Shown here one piece after another: positions 1 to 6,179 of a stretch of 11,930 nucleotides of DNA; position 1 is the stretch's first letter; every line of letters starts with the position of its first letter. The notes beneath the pieces were generated by a model that saw only the letters and a program-made list of their open reading frames with translations, was not told the DNA's origin and ran no database searches. Both the position numbers and the translations under genes were made by a program. The DNA is from Deltaproteobacteria bacterium RBG_16_54_11 (GTDB lineage: Bacteria; Desulfobacterota; B13-G15; RBG-16-54-18), in the NCBI GenBank assembly GCA_001797905.1, contig MGQS01000023.1, positions 21,555 to 33,484 of the forward strand, written 5' to 3'.

Positions 1-865
1 TGACCTGCTGGATCGGCCGGATCTGCGTAAGACCTATCAGCAAAAACGGAAGGCGCTGATTAAGCGTGTCGAACGAGCAGCCTGGGATGGGGAATGGTAT
101 CTGCGGGCGACCTTCGACGATGGCACGCCGCTTGGCTCTTCGGCGAATGAAGAGGCGAAGATTGATTCCCTGCCCCAATCCTGGGCGTGGCTGAGCGGCG
201 CCGCCGACACGGATCGTGCAAAGAGGGCCCTGGAATCGGCGTGGAGACATCTCGTTCGCGAGGATGAAGGTCTCGTGCTGCTCCTCGAACCTCCTTTCGA
301 CAAAGCGGCGCCGTCACCCGGCTACATCAAGGGGTACCCGCCGGGGGTGCGCGAGAACGGAGGCCAGTACACGCACGCCGCCCTGTGGTTCGCCATGGCC
401 ATGGCACGTCACGGGGATGGCGAGCGTGCGGTGAAAATAATGCGCATGCTCAACCCGATCGAGCAGGCGCGTGATCCGCAAACCGTCTGGCGCTACGGGA
501 TCGAGCCCTACGTGATCGCCGGTGATGTGTACCGGTTGCCCGGGAGGATCGGTCACGGTGGTTGGTCGTGGTATACGGGTGCCGCGGCCTGGATGTACCG
601 AGCCTGGGTTGAAGAGATCCTGGGTTTGCAGGTGAGGGGAAACCGCATGCAGGTAAACCCGGTCATCCCCGGATGGTGGGAGGGTTTCAGCCTGCGCTAT
701 CGTCACGGTGAAGCGATATACGAGATCAGGGTCGAGAACCCGGAAGGCCGGGAGCGAGGCGTTGCGTGGGTGGAGCTGGATGGTCAGCGCGTTCGGGGTG
801 GGGTGATCCCGCTGGATCGAGACCTGGTCAAACATCGGGTCCTCGTACACATGGGGAAGGGGTAG
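1..865 (+). CDS. GH94 domain of a cyclic beta-1,2-glucan synthase / NdvB-type protein, C-terminal fragment
   Basis: The reading frame is open from the window edge (first full codon at 2) to TAG at 863-865, giving 287 visible residues, so the start lies upstream. The fragment carries glycoside hydrolase family 94 C-terminal signatures: an (alpha/alpha)6-barrel segment with GEWYLRATFDDGTPLGSSAN near the start, a QSWAWLSG motif, NGGQYTHAALWFAMAMA, then YVIAGDVY and GHGGWSWYTGAAAWMYR, followed by the final beta-rich segment with NPVIPGWWEGF. This order matches the phosphorylase domain at the end of cyclic beta-1,2-glucan synthases, which make osmoregulatory periplasmic glucans from UDP-glucose. 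A stand-alone cellobiose/chitobiose phosphorylase-like GH94 enzyme is possible because the glycosyltransferase part is not visible. Family is sure, substrate is not. It is followed by an 86-bp gap and then an unrelated transporter gene. Confidence 0.85.
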   Translation, partial: DLLDRPDLRKTYQQKRKALIKRVERAAWDGEWYLRATFDDGTPLGSSANEEAKIDSLPQSWAWLSGAADTDRAKRALESAWRHLVREDEGLVLLLEPPFDKAAPSPGYIKGYPPGVRENGGQYTHAALWFAMAMARHGDGERAVKIMRMLNPIEQARDPQTVWRYGIEPYVIAGDVYRLPGRIGHGGWSWYTGAAAWMYRAWVEEILGLQVRGNRMQVNPVIPGWWEGFSLRYRHGEAIYEIRVENPEGRERGVAWVELDGQRVRGGVIPLDRDLVKHRVLVHMGKG

Positions 866-951
866 TGTGCTTGAGCCATCTTTCAGGGCCTCCATCTTGC
901 TCCGCCAAGAAATAAGGAGCTGCATCTGACTAGAGAGGGAATCGCCGTATC

Positions 952-1536
952 GTGTGGAGCTTGCTTGTCTCGACCGTAGTGGTCGCGCTTGCCGAAATGG
1001 GAGACAAAACCCAATTGCTTGCGTTCGTGCTCGCGGCCAGGCTCAAGCGAAAGGGTGCCATTGCCCTCGGGATTCTCGTAGCCACGCTCGCTAACCATTT
1101 CCTGGCTGGCTACGCAGGGATGTTCCTGTCGACGCTTGTTGCGCCGGAGGTACTCAGGTGGAGTATCGCACTCGCCTTTCTTGCCTTTGGTGCCTGGGCC
1201 CTTAAGCCTGATACTTTCGAGCAAAAGCGGGAACTCGGCAAGCAGGGGGTGTTCCTCACGACCGTGGTAGCCTTCTTCCTCGTGGAGATGGGGGACAAGA
1301 CGCAGCTCGCCACCGTTGCCCTCGCGGCCCGTTATCATTCCCTCGTAACCGTCGTCCTGGGAACGACCCTCGGCATGATGATAGCAAACGTCCCGGCTGT
1401 GTGGCTCGGAGAAACCCTTGCGCGCCGAGTGAACATGCAGTTGCTCCGCTGGCTGGCCGCCGCCCTCTTCTTCCTGTTGGCGATACTGACAATTGTGGCG
1501 AGCGGGAAAGGGGACAAAATACTTTTCTTAGGATGA
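952..1536 (+). CDS. Gdt1/TMEM165 (UPF0016) family cation transporter
   Basis: A 194-residue integral membrane protein starting with GTG at 952, with a purine-rich GAGAGGGA stretch about 11 bases upstream. It has the family's two-fold internal repeat: the signature E-x-G-D-K-T occurs twice, as EMGDKTQL at residues 15-22 and again at 112-119, each in a hydrophobic helix. Roughly six membrane segments are visible. Members export Mn2+ or exchange Ca2+/Mn2+ for protons; bacterial homologues are Mn2+ exporters (MneA type). Length is typical. No manganese riboswitch was recognised upstream, so ion specificity is inferred from the family. The short 5' gap contains no clear promoter, so it may be co-transcribed with the GH94 gene. 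Confidence 0.9.
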   Translation: MWSLLVSTVVVALAEMGDKTQLLAFVLAARLKRKGAIALGILVATLANHFLAGYAGMFLSTLVAPEVLRWSIALAFLAFGAWALKPDTFEQKRELGKQGVFLTTVVAFFLVEMGDKTQLATVALAARYHSLVTVVLGTTLGMMIANVPAVWLGETLARRVNMQLLRWLAAALFFLLAILTIVASGKGDKILFLG

Positions 1537-1539
1537 AAT

Positions 1540-1574
1540 ATAAGGGGGGGAACACGAATAAAAAAATCCCTTAT
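1540..1574 (+). other. Weak inverted repeat between transporter and nitroreductase genes
   Basis: ATAAGGG at 1540-1546 is complementary to CCCTTAT at 1568-1574, with a G-T pair extending the stem by one, enclosing an A-rich loop. It is followed only by CACCTTTTC, so it would be at best a weak terminator. It lies just after the transporter stop codon. Confidence 0.25.
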
Positions 1575-1627
1575 CACCTTTTCATGCCTCATGACCAGGC
1601 GAAGGATTATCTACAAGGAGGATTATC

Positions 1628-2284
1628 ATGAACACAAGATTGTTTCGAGCCATGTTTTTAATATTGATCATCTTGGTTATCTGTCCTGCCTTGGTTTTCG
1701 CGCAGGGTCTCACGCCGATCAAGTTGTTGAAACCGCAAACGGAGGGTGGCCGCCCCCTCATGCAGGTGTTGAATGATAGAAAATCATCACGGGAATTCAG
1801 CAGCAGGGAGCTGCCCCTCCAGGTGCTCTCCAATATGCTGTGGGCGGCATACGGGGTAAACCGCGCGGATTCGGGAAAGCGTACCGCGCCGTCTGCGGTC
1901 AATTGGCAGGAAATCGATATCTACGTCGCCACCGCCCACGGCCTTTACCTTTATGACGCGAAGGCGCAGGCGTTGCAGCCGGTTCTGTCGGAAGACATCC
2001 GCTCTATGACCGGGCGCCAGTCGTTTGTGCAAGAGGTGCCGGTGAACCTCATCTATGTAGCGGATCACGCGAGGATGGGCAATGTGACCCCCGAGGAAAA
2101 GGTTTTTTATTCGGCTGCCGGCACGGGCTTCATTGGCCAGAATGTTTATCTGTACTGTGCCTCCGAAGGGCTGGCGACTGTTGTGCGCGGCTTAATCGAC
2201 CGGCCTGCCCTGGAGAAGGCGATGAAGCTGAGACCGGAGCAGAAGGTCACCCTCGCACAATCAGTGGGATATCCGAAAAAGTAG
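1628..2284 (+). CDS. Exported SagB/ThcOx-like nitroreductase-family protein
   Basis: ATG at 1628 is preceded by a strong AAGGAGG (1615-1621). The 218-residue product begins with a clear signal sequence: basic MNTRLFR, a long hydrophobic stretch, and cleavage probably after ALVFA (residue 25). The mature part is nitroreductase-like: RKSSREFSSREL (51-62), LSNMLWAAYGVNR (67-79), RTAPSA (85-90), and GFIGQNVYLYCASEGLATV (167-185). The RxSxRxF and RTAPSA motifs are the FMN-binding elements of the SagB/ThcOx branch. The protein should bind flavin and carry out an NAD(P)H- or substrate-dependent redox reaction, but export of a flavin nitroreductase is unusual and its partner is unknown. A second SagB-type protein lies on the other strand at 5412-6179; it shares these motifs but has no signal sequence. 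Confidence 0.85.
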   Translation: MNTRLFRAMFLILIILVICPALVFAQGLTPIKLLKPQTEGGRPLMQVLNDRKSSREFSSRELPLQVLSNMLWAAYGVNRADSGKRTAPSAVNWQEIDIYVATAHGLYLYDAKAQALQPVLSEDIRSMTGRQSFVQEVPVNLIYVADHARMGNVTPEEKVFYSAAGTGFIGQNVYLYCASEGLATVVRGLIDRPALEKAMKLRPEQKVTLAQSVGYPKK

Positions 2285-2365
2285 TCATTTTTTATGATAA
2301 AGGTGGATGGGTGGCTACGGGAGGCAGGGCAGTCACGTACCAACCGGGAACTATAAGGATATGAC

Positions 2366-2434
2366 GTGTTGAACAAGCCGGCGTATTGGACTGCCACTGC
2401 ATTGCGCTTCCTGGCTCCTGTGGCCAACGCTGGC
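2366..2434 (+). repeat. attC-like (Vibrio-repeat-like) sequence, speculative
   Basis: The 164-bp gap before the cupin gene holds a GC-richer stretch with GAACAAGCCGGCG, GGACTGCCACTGCATTGCG and GGCTCCTGTGGCCAACGC. By eye it resembles the left and middle part of long integron attC sites (for example the GGACTGGCAACGC segment of Vibrio repeats). A canonical GTTRRRY right core is not visible, so it is either a decayed site or a chance likeness. Confidence 0.2.
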
Positions 2435-2448
2435 AGAAAGGAAATGCA

Positions 2449-2802
2449 ATGAACGATTTTCCGGCATTTATGAAAAATTATAAAAACAAAATTTCTTCAC
2501 AATCACAATATAGCAAGGGTATTCAAGGGTATGTTTATGACGGAGCCGATGGAAGCCAGATGGCATTTTGGACACATGAAGTAGACGGAATATCTCAAGA
2601 ACATGCGCATGATTATGATGAATATTTTGTGGTCGTTCAGGGAAAATATACCGTAATCATTGGCGGCAAGAAAATCCCTGTGGGTGTTGGTCAAGAATAT
2701 TGTATCCCGAAGGGATTAGCTCACGCAGGTGAATATATTGCAGGCACCAGAACGATATACGCGTTTGGGGGAAAAAGAGTCAAAAGAGAAATTGAGGAAT
2801 AA
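2449..2802 (+). CDS. Single-domain cupin protein
   Basis: A 117-residue cupin. ATG at 2449 is chosen over a TTG at 2386 because an AAAGGA ribosome site (2437-2442) lies seven bases upstream and because the extra 21 residues are unlike a cupin. Both cupin motifs are present: motif 1 as G-x4-H-x-H-x3-E-x6-G (EHAHDYDEYFVVVQG), giving two His and one Glu metal ligands, and motif 2 as PKGLAHAGE with the third His. It should bind a divalent metal in a small beta-barrel; whether it is an enzyme, a sensor or a binding protein cannot be told. Its base composition is distinctly more AT-rich than that of flanking genes, and it sits between two attC-like sequences, both consistent with horizontal acquisition. 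Confidence 0.85.
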   Translation: MNDFPAFMKNYKNKISSQSQYSKGIQGYVYDGADGSQMAFWTHEVDGISQEHAHDYDEYFVVVQGKYTVIIGGKKIPVGVGQEYCIPKGLAHAGEYIAGTRTIYAFGGKRVKREIEE

Positions 2803-2817
2803 ACGTAAGGTGAAAGA

Positions 2818-2870
2818 TTATAACCATTGTATGCAGCCGAGCCACCGCTCAAACTCGTCGTTTTAGATGG
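2818..2870 (+). repeat. attC-like recombination site remnant between cupin and GNAT genes
   Basis: Starting 16 bases after the cupin stop, TATAACCATTGTATGCAGCC resembles the left end of short integron attC sites (the TCTAACAATTCGTTCAAGCC type of aadA cassettes). The right end, CCGCTCAAACTC followed by CGTTTTAGATGG, resembles the CGGCTTAACTC...GCGTTAGATGC right end of the same sites. TATAAC and GTTTTA can pair with one mismatch. The total length of about 53 bp and the placement right after one short gene and 9 bp before the next are as in a gene-cassette array. The right core is not canonical GTTRRRY, so it would be degenerate. Confidence 0.3.
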
Positions 2871-2879
2871 AAAGAAACT

Positions 2880-3524
2880 ATGAATATCGATATCCGATCA
2901 GCCAGGCCGGATGATGCACCGTTTCTCGCATGGGTAATGCTTGCGGCATCGCGGTCGCATCTCAACTATGGGGTTTGGGAACACTATGTGGGCGGGACCG
3001 AGCAAGATTGTCTCTCTTTCCTTAGTCTCATTGCCACGACGCAAAAACCTCATTTGTTTCATTATTCTACTTTTATTGTGGCGGGGATGAATGGGCAAGA
3101 GGTCGGTGCGTTAAGCGGCTATGATCCAGAGATATTAGGGATGAAGGCATTCATGCAGGCCCTTCCGGAGGTTTTTCAAAAGGTAGGGTGGTCTAGGGAT
3201 GAACAAAAGGCTGCCGTCGAGCGCTATCTCCCCTGGATGACCTGTATGCCTGATGATGCCGAAGGGGCATGGATCGTGGAGAGTGTTGCCGCCCTGCCGG
3301 AATATAGAAGGCAGGGTGTCGTGAACAGGTTGCTTGGTGAGATACTGAAGAAAGGCGGGAGCAGCGGGCATAAACGCGCACAGATAGGTGTTCTCATTAA
3401 TAATACCCCTGCTCGGCGCGCCTATGAGAAAAGCGGATTTAAATTTGATAGTGAAAAAAGAGATCCAAATTTCGAGACAATCTTTGGCACCCCCGGCATA
3501 ACGAAGCTTCTGCTTGATCTATAA
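2880..3524 (+). CDS. GNAT-family N-acetyltransferase
   Basis: A 214-residue protein with ATG at 2880 and a GGAAAG site just upstream. The N-terminal MNIDIRSARPDDAPFLAWVML is the usual GNAT opening. Motif A, which binds acetyl-CoA, is visible as VAALPEYRRQGVVNRLLGEIL (the R/Q-x-x-G-x-G/A pattern appears as RRQGVV), followed by IGVLINNTPARRAYEKSGFK, the typical motif B with the AYEKxGF signature. An insertion of about 60 residues before motif A contains a predicted helical region. Substrate is unknown. It is followed after 17 bp by the DUF2284 gene, so the two are probably co-transcribed. Confidence 0.88.
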   Translation: MNIDIRSARPDDAPFLAWVMLAASRSHLNYGVWEHYVGGTEQDCLSFLSLIATTQKPHLFHYSTFIVAGMNGQEVGALSGYDPEILGMKAFMQALPEVFQKVGWSRDEQKAAVERYLPWMTCMPDDAEGAWIVESVAALPEYRRQGVVNRLLGEILKKGGSSGHKRAQIGVLINNTPARRAYEKSGFKFDSEKRDPNFETIFGTPGITKLLLDL

Positions 3525-3541
3525 TTATAAAAGGAAAAGAT

Positions 3542-4051
3542 ATGCTGCCGAAATTCGCGAAATATGTAGGGTTGGCAAAATCGCTCAAGGCGGTGGATGC
3601 AAGGTTGATATCACCTCAGGATATCTACTTTGACATTCGAGCCATATTGAAGTGCCGGTGGGGATGTGAGGATTTCTTTCAGCATAGCATACGATGCGGG
3701 ACAAGGGATACGACCTATCAAGAGCGAGTCGAAATGGTTAAGAGTTATGGCAACATTCTCTTAGTTCATTCTCATGACGCGAGGGAATTGAGTGTCGCAG
3801 TCCTGGAAATTGAAAGAACGGCTTTCCTTGACGGCTACTATTTCTCTTGTGCAATCAGGACCTGTAATCTTTGCAAGGTCTGTGCCGCTCAACGGGGAAA
3901 CCCTTGCCCGAGTCCGGAAAAGGTAAGGCCGTGCGATCAGAGTTTCGGCATTGACGTATACAAGACAGCACGCAATCTGGGACTACCATGTGAGGTACTT
4001 CAAGGCGAAGGTGATATCCAAAACCGCTACGGCTTTGTCCTTATTGATTGA
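3542..4051 (+). CDS. DUF2284 cysteine-rich putative metal-binding protein
   Basis: A 169-residue protein starting at ATG 3542, six bases after AAGGA (3531-3535). It has ten cysteines at 38, 42, 52, 103, 108, 111, 114, 122, 131 and 150. The pattern CRWGC...RC near the N terminus and RTCNLCKVCA...CPSPEKVRPC near the C terminus is that of DUF2284 (predicted metal-binding protein, COG5423), which is common in anaerobes and probably binds an iron-sulfur cluster. The C-terminal SFGIDVYKTARNLGLP stretch is also conserved in the family. No enzymatic role is known. It is the last gene of the plus-strand block and ends 10 bp before a strong terminator hairpin. Confidence 0.85.
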   Translation: MLPKFAKYVGLAKSLKAVDARLISPQDIYFDIRAILKCRWGCEDFFQHSIRCGTRDTTYQERVEMVKSYGNILLVHSHDARELSVAVLEIERTAFLDGYYFSCAIRTCNLCKVCAAQRGNPCPSPEKVRPCDQSFGIDVYKTARNLGLPCEVLQGEGDIQNRYGFVLID

Positions 4052-4061
4052 GCGGGGCAAG

Positions 4062-4103
4062 AAAAGGGGACAGGCTTTTTTTAAAAGTAGCCTGTCCCCT
4101 TTT
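4062..4103. terminator. Bidirectional rho-independent terminator / REP-like hairpin
   Basis: A perfect 15-bp stem, AAAAGGGGACAGGCT (4062-4076) with AGCCTGTCCCCTTTT (4089-4103), encloses a 12-base T/A loop. On the plus strand the stem runs into TTTTTT; on the minus strand it runs into TTTTCTT. It lies between convergent genes (DUF2284 ending at 4051 and peroxiredoxin ending at 4121), so it can stop both transcripts. Confidence 0.9.
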
Positions 4104-4120
4104 TTATTTCTTTTATTCTC

Positions 4121-4729
4121 CTATTTCTTTAGCTTCTCCAGCGCTTTGACGAGGTCATCGAGAATTGGCCTCTTATTGATATCGTGGATATCGATATAGC
4201 GGATGATCCCCTTCTTATCGATGACAAAGAGGGCCCTCTCTGAGACACCGCCGGAGCGCAATATTCCGTATTTATCCGCTACGGCACCGTGGGGCCAAAA
4301 GTCGGAGAGCACCGGAAACCACAACTTCCCCATCTGATGCGTCCACGCAAAGAGCGTGGGAATATTGTCCACGGTGATCCCGATCAGTTGCGCGTCATAG
4401 CGGTCAAAGACGGCCTTTGCGATATTGTAGCCCGGCCATTGCTCTGAGCACACCGGCGTCCAGGCTGCCGGGACAAAGGAGATGACCACATTCTTTTTCC
4501 CGCGGTACTGGATGAGTGAGACCTTTCCGCCGGAGACAGCGGGAAGGGCGAAGTCAGGGGCCTCATCTCCGACCTTGAGTTTGGGCACACTGTCAATAGG
4601 CTTCAGTTGCCCCACATCGTAGATATTCTCCCTTAATGCATCCGAAAGGCCGTAGGCCGCGGCCACAAGGCACAAGACGGCCATCACGCCCATGACGAGT
4701 GCGCAGTAGATTCTTTTTCTCTTCAGCAT
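4121..4729 (-). CDS. Exported or membrane-anchored peroxiredoxin (AhpC/TSA family)
   Basis: A 202-residue protein with AAGGAGG (4738-4744) eight bases upstream of its ATG. Residues 1-26 form a signal or membrane anchor (MLKRKR followed by a hydrophobic run). The thioredoxin-fold domain begins at KVGDEAPDFALPAVSGG and contains the peroxidatic motif P-x3-T-x2-C as PAAWTPVC (P87, T91, C94). No cysteine follows C94, so it looks like a 1-Cys enzyme needing an external reductant; the only other cysteines are in the signal region. It should reduce peroxides on the outer face of the membrane. The stop codon of the upstream TlpA-like gene overlaps this gene's ribosome site, so the two are likely translated together, and the TlpA-like protein is a good candidate reductant. 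Confidence 0.88.
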   Translation of the reverse strand: MLKRKRIYCALVMGVMAVLCLVAAAYGLSDALRENIYDVGQLKPIDSVPKLKVGDEAPDFALPAVSGGKVSLIQYRGKKNVVISFVPAAWTPVCSEQWPGYNIAKAVFDRYDAQLIGITVDNIPTLFAWTHQMGKLWFPVLSDFWPHGAVADKYGILRSGGVSERALFVIDKKGIIRYIDIHDINKRPILDDLVKALEKLKK

Positions 4730-4742
4730 GGTTTGGTCCTCC

Positions 4743-5318
4743 TTATAGTCCTGATGAGATAACTATTTGTTTAAGAAATTGAGCAGGATCTTGAAAGCCG
4801 CCCCGTTGGGTTTGAACGACGGTGAGAGATCCATCCGCGTTGATCTTTGCGGCGATGAAGAAGGGCGTTCGTTCCTTTCCTAACGCCTTGTAGATGGCAT
4901 AATCCTCATCGGGAAACAGGGGAAAGGGGACCTCGTAGCTCTTTTGGAACACCTCAACCTCAAGGGGGGTATTCCCTGCACCAATCCCTATCATCTTGAT
5001 CTTCCCCTTCAGGTTTGGATCCTTGTTTATGAGCTGATAGAGCTCATTGACCCGTGGCGCCTCCGCCTGACAGTTGCCGCAGTACATATTGAAGATCTCG
5101 ATGATTAGCGCCTGCGCCTTTATCTGCGATACGGCGAACGATCCTTTTCCTGAAAGCCCCAGGTAGCTCTTGGCGCCGGGGGTTTGAGGAACGGGAAGCT
5201 TGATAGCAGGTAGGGCATCCCCCCTGGCCAGCGGTTTTTCGGCTGCCAGGGCTGCGCTATTAAGAACACAAAAACATACGGCAAGAACCGTGAAGAACAT
5301 CATGGTTTTCTTCATCAT
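4743..5318 (-). CDS. Exported TlpA/ResA-like thioredoxin-fold protein
   Basis: A 191-residue protein with two adjacent start codons (5318 and 5315) behind GGGAGGAT (5325-5332). The signal peptide MMKKTMMFFTVLAVCFCVLN...AALA is cleaved near residue 26. The thioredoxin fold contains EIFNMYCGNCQAEAP, with redox pair C80-G-N-C83, and the cis-proline loop at ERTPFF (P152). Thus it is a periplasmic or extracytoplasmic thiol-disulfide protein. The WCxxC tryptophan is replaced by tyrosine, as often seen in this family. It is the first gene of a two-gene unit with the peroxiredoxin downstream (13-bp gap) and has its own likely promoter. Role in cytochrome maturation is possible but no such genes are nearby; donating electrons to the peroxiredoxin is the simpler inference. 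Confidence 0.88.
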   Translation of the reverse strand: MMKKTMMFFTVLAVCFCVLNSAALAAEKPLARGDALPAIKLPVPQTPGAKSYLGLSGKGSFAVSQIKAQALIIEIFNMYCGNCQAEAPRVNELYQLINKDPNLKGKIKMIGIGAGNTPLEVEVFQKSYEVPFPLFPDEDYAIYKALGKERTPFFIAAKINADGSLTVVQTQRGGFQDPAQFLKQIVISSGL

Positions 5319-5348
5319 ATATCCATCCTCCCTTTATAATGAAATATG

Positions 5349-5378
5349 CTTATAGTATTATCATTATCATACCGACAA
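5349..5378 (-). promoter_or_regulatory. Possible sigma70 promoter for the TlpA-peroxiredoxin unit
   Basis: On the minus strand TTGTCG (5378-5373) and TATAAG (5354-5349) are separated by 18 bp in an AT-rich 93-bp gap between two same-strand genes. The start of transcription would fall near 5342, leaving a short leader with the ribosome site. Match to consensus is moderate. Confidence 0.35.
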
Positions 5379-5411
5379 TCAAGGTCACCGCAAGACCTAT
5401 TCATGACACGC

Positions 5412-6179
5412 TCATCTTCGAGGCCACCCGGCGGCGGCCATGTAGATAACGGTCTCTTCGAGACCATCGATCCCTATGATGCTGTTTGCCTTATCATCAA
5501 AAAAAGCCCCGATTGCACAGACCCCCAGCCCGAGGGCGCCGGCAGCCAGGTAGAGATTCTCCCCTATGTGGCCTGCATCAAGATAGATGTACCGATACGC
5601 CCGCTGACGGTATTTCCACCGGGACCGTTCCACTATGGCGGTCCAGATGAAGGTCATTTGGGCCGCCATCACGATCGTTTGGCCGAGGGCAGCTTCGGCC
5701 ACATCACGTGCCAGGTCGCCCTTCTTCAGGAACTCGAGGTCGAAGGTATGGGGCCTGAAGTGATAGATACCCGGCTCGATCCCCTCAACCGCCCTTACAA
5801 AAAGATAGGTTTCGACCGGATAGAGCCCCCCGGCTGAGGGCGCTGTCCTGAAGAGGAACTCTCCATATCTCGCCGTGACGCCCTGCGTTGCCCAGAGGAG
5901 GGCGGAGAGCTTTTCAGAGGTCATGGATCGTCCCGCATCATATTCCCTCCGCGATCTGCGGCTATAGAGGAGCCGCCAGAGGTTGGGGTCCCCCGTAAGA
6001 TCGGGCTCAGGAAGGGGGATAATAGCCAAAGGGGCCTCGTAGTTTTTTAATGGCTCGGGCTGCCTGCTCCGATCGAGGGTATGGCCCTCCATGTTGTCCG
6101 GGTCGTATTTGGTCTCCTGCTGAAACCGTTCGCCTATCCCCGCTTTTCCCCCGTCTTTGGAGCCCTTGGGAGGAGTCAT
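5412..6179 (-). CDS. SagB/ThcOx-type FMN dehydrogenase
   Basis: A 255-residue protein. ATG at 6179 is preferred over an upstream ATG at 6251 because AAGGAGG (6184-6190) lies four bases upstream and the start overlaps the previous stop as ATGA. Nitroreductase-fold motifs of the SagB branch are visible: RRSRREY (74-80), LSALLWATQGVTAR (91-104), RTAPSAGGLYPVETYLFV (111-128), PGIYHF, and DAGHIGENLYLAAGALGLG (201-219). Characterised relatives oxidise azolines in peptide natural products using FMN, but no YcaO cyclodehydratase or precursor peptide is in the window, so that role is not supported here. It is translationally coupled to the DUF255 gene, which suggests a joint function. Cytoplasmic (no signal sequence). 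Confidence 0.9.
   Translation of the reverse strand: MTPPKGSKDGGKAGIGERFQQETKYDPDNMEGHTLDRSRQPEPLKNYEAPLAIIPLPEPDLTGDPNLWRLLYSRRSRREYDAGRSMTSEKLSALLWATQGVTARYGEFLFRTAPSAGGLYPVETYLFVRAVEGIEPGIYHFRPHTFDLEFLKKGDLARDVAEAALGQTIVMAAQMTFIWTAIVERSRWKYRQRAYRYIYLDAGHIGENLYLAAGALGLGVCAIGAFFDDKANSIIGIDGLEETVIYMAAAGWPRR

Noticed and set aside
314..925. 203-codon minus-strand ORF
   Set aside because: Antisense to the GH94 fragment, whose conserved motifs fix the true strand.
1506..1530. AAAGGGGACA near the end of the transporter gene as a second copy of the terminator repeat
   Set aside because: Only the left part matches, it is within the coding sequence (GKGDK), and no complementary arm follows.
2386..2448. 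TTG-initiated N-terminal extension of the cupin
   Set aside because: No ribosome site and the added residues are not cupin-like; ATG at 2449 has AAAGGA upstream.
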